NCBI RefSeq assembly: GCF_005233835.1
Contig: NZ_SZQA01000002.1
Location: forward strand, 310,001 to 374,000
Direction of reading: 5' to 3'
DNA: 64,000 nt
Origin: Herbidospora galbida
GTDB taxonomy: Bacteria > Actinomycetota > Actinomycetes > Streptosporangiales > Streptosporangiaceae
Of the stretch, positions 63,400 through 64,000 are shown one piece after another. The translations under genes were made by a program, and so were the position numbers. The notes beneath the pieces are model-generated. The model did no database searches and was not told where the DNA came from. It saw only the letters and a program-made list of their open reading frames with translations. The first letter of the stretch is position 1. Every line of letters begins with the position of its first letter.

Positions 63400-64000
63400 T
63401 CAGGCCGCTACGCGGCCCACCGGCTTGGCCCGCCGGAAGTCGAGGCCCTGGAAGTCGACGTCGTCGCGGTCCACGACTCCGTCGGCCGGCGGCTTGACCG
63501 ACACCTTCGTACCCCATGAGACGAACCGGCTGTCGGCCGAGACCGCAGGGCCGGTCAGGCCGACCGTCGAGGCCTTGGTGGTGGTGACGATGCGGGTCAC
63601 CAGGCCCTTCGCGTTCACGTAGAGCTTGAAGGACAGCGCGGCCCTCTTCTGGGCCGGCGATGGGCCACCGAAGGCGCCGAACCCCTGCAGCCACTTCGAG
63701 CTGGTCCAGAGTTCGCCAAGGGTGATCTTGCCGACGTACACCGAACCGACCCGGTTGCTCTTCTGCAGGAGTCGCTGCAGCGTGGTGGCCTCAAGGGGGT
63801 TGATGAGCTGGCCGAAGACGCCGGGCACGCCTGCCGCCGGGCCGCCGGGGAAGCGCAGCCACGTCTTGTCCCCGGGCAGGAAGGTGGCCAGGAAGCCACC
63901 CTTGATGTAAGCGGTGGCGCCGATCTTGATGACCCGTTCCGGTTTCAGCACGGCCCGCAGATGTTCCGGCAACGCCGCCATGTCGGCGGCCTTGAGCGGG
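63400..64000 (-). CDS. LppX/LprG-like lipoprotein, 3' part (5' end outside window)
   Basis: The frame runs from the right edge to TGA at 63400-63402, 199 codons seen, with no signal peptide within the window. The visible part has the beta-sandwich pattern of LppX_LprAFG-type proteins: KGGFLATFLPGDKTWLRFPGG, VFGQLINPLEATTLQRLLQKSN, KLYVNAKGLVTRIVTTTK and DSRFVSWGTKVSVKPPADGVV. Such proteins carry lipids across the envelope in actinobacteria. Family assignment is tentative. The internal ATG at 63981 is not the true start, because the frame continues upstream. It is convergent with the amidohydrolase. Confidence 0.6.
   Translation of the reverse strand, partial: PLKAADMAALPEHLRAVLKPERVIKIGATAYIKGGFLATFLPGDKTWLRFPGGPAAGVPGVFGQLINPLEATTLQRLLQKSNRVGSVYVGKITLGELWTSSKWLQGFGAFGGPSPAQKRAALSFKLYVNAKGLVTRIVTTTKASTVGLTGPAVSADSRFVSWGTKVSVKPPADGVVDRDDVDFQGLDFRRAKPVGRVAA

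Overview
The window is very GC-rich, tightly packed DNA with third-position GC bias, GTG/TTG starts and 4-bp stop/start overlaps. It carries actinobacterial marker genes: groES-groEL1 with a His-rich GroEL tail, a SigD/ShbA-type sigma factor, GuaB3, DprE1/DprE2 and PspC kinases. It is a chromosomal segment of an actinomycete. A Streptosporangiales-type genus is my best guess, but that placement is inference. I found no rRNA, tRNA, CRISPR, prophage or insertion sequence.

1-8.1 kb is a forward housekeeping run: acpS (cut by the window edge), nnr, alr, an alpha/beta hydrolase, tsaE, a lipoprotein/sortase pair, tsaB, rimI and tsaD. This covers pantetheinylation, NAD(P)HX repair, D-alanine supply and tRNA t6A synthesis. 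8.1-11.8 kb (minus) holds a coiled-coil protein, a THUMP-like methyltransferase and a secreted SGNH hydrolase with a ricin-type lectin. 11.8-19.6 kb has groES-groEL1 behind a CIRCE operator, sigD/shbA, a 53-codon RsdA-like anti-sigma ORF, DUF5319, a LuxR-type regulator, guaB and guaB3. The order alr-tsaE-tsaB-rimI-tsaD-groES-groEL1-sigD-rsdA-DUF5319-guaB-guaB3 matches the Mycobacterium tuberculosis layout, with rsdA shrunken and no whiB gene.

19.6-34.1 kb is metabolic and regulatory: nagA with a SIS isomerase, a DHFR-like reductase, a WGR/propeller protein, DUF6194 facing a tandem-MerR regulator, glpD, a propeller lipoprotein with a propeller Ser/Thr kinase, succinate-semialdehyde dehydrogenase and guaA.

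34.1-52 kb is a cell-envelope block. It has a membrane acyltransferase, a polysaccharide deacetylase, dprE2-dprE1, then a glycopolymer cluster: GT2, polysialyltransferase-family GT, two GT2-TagF fusions, a Stealth phosphotransferase, a CDP-alcohol phosphotransferase, two tandem sulfotransferases and a GT4. Together they look able to build a phosphate-linked, probably sulfated surface polymer.

52-64 kb holds a CoxG-like SRPBCC protein, a divergent PspC system (membrane PspC protein against PspC-histidine kinase plus NarL-type regulator), a glutamate-cysteine-ligase-like enzyme, a lipoprotein metallopeptidase, a CPBP protease, a PIG-L deacetylase, the pcrA/uvrD helicase behind a PafBC-like promoter, an amidohydrolase, and the 3' part of a LppX/LprG-like lipoprotein gene cut by the right edge.
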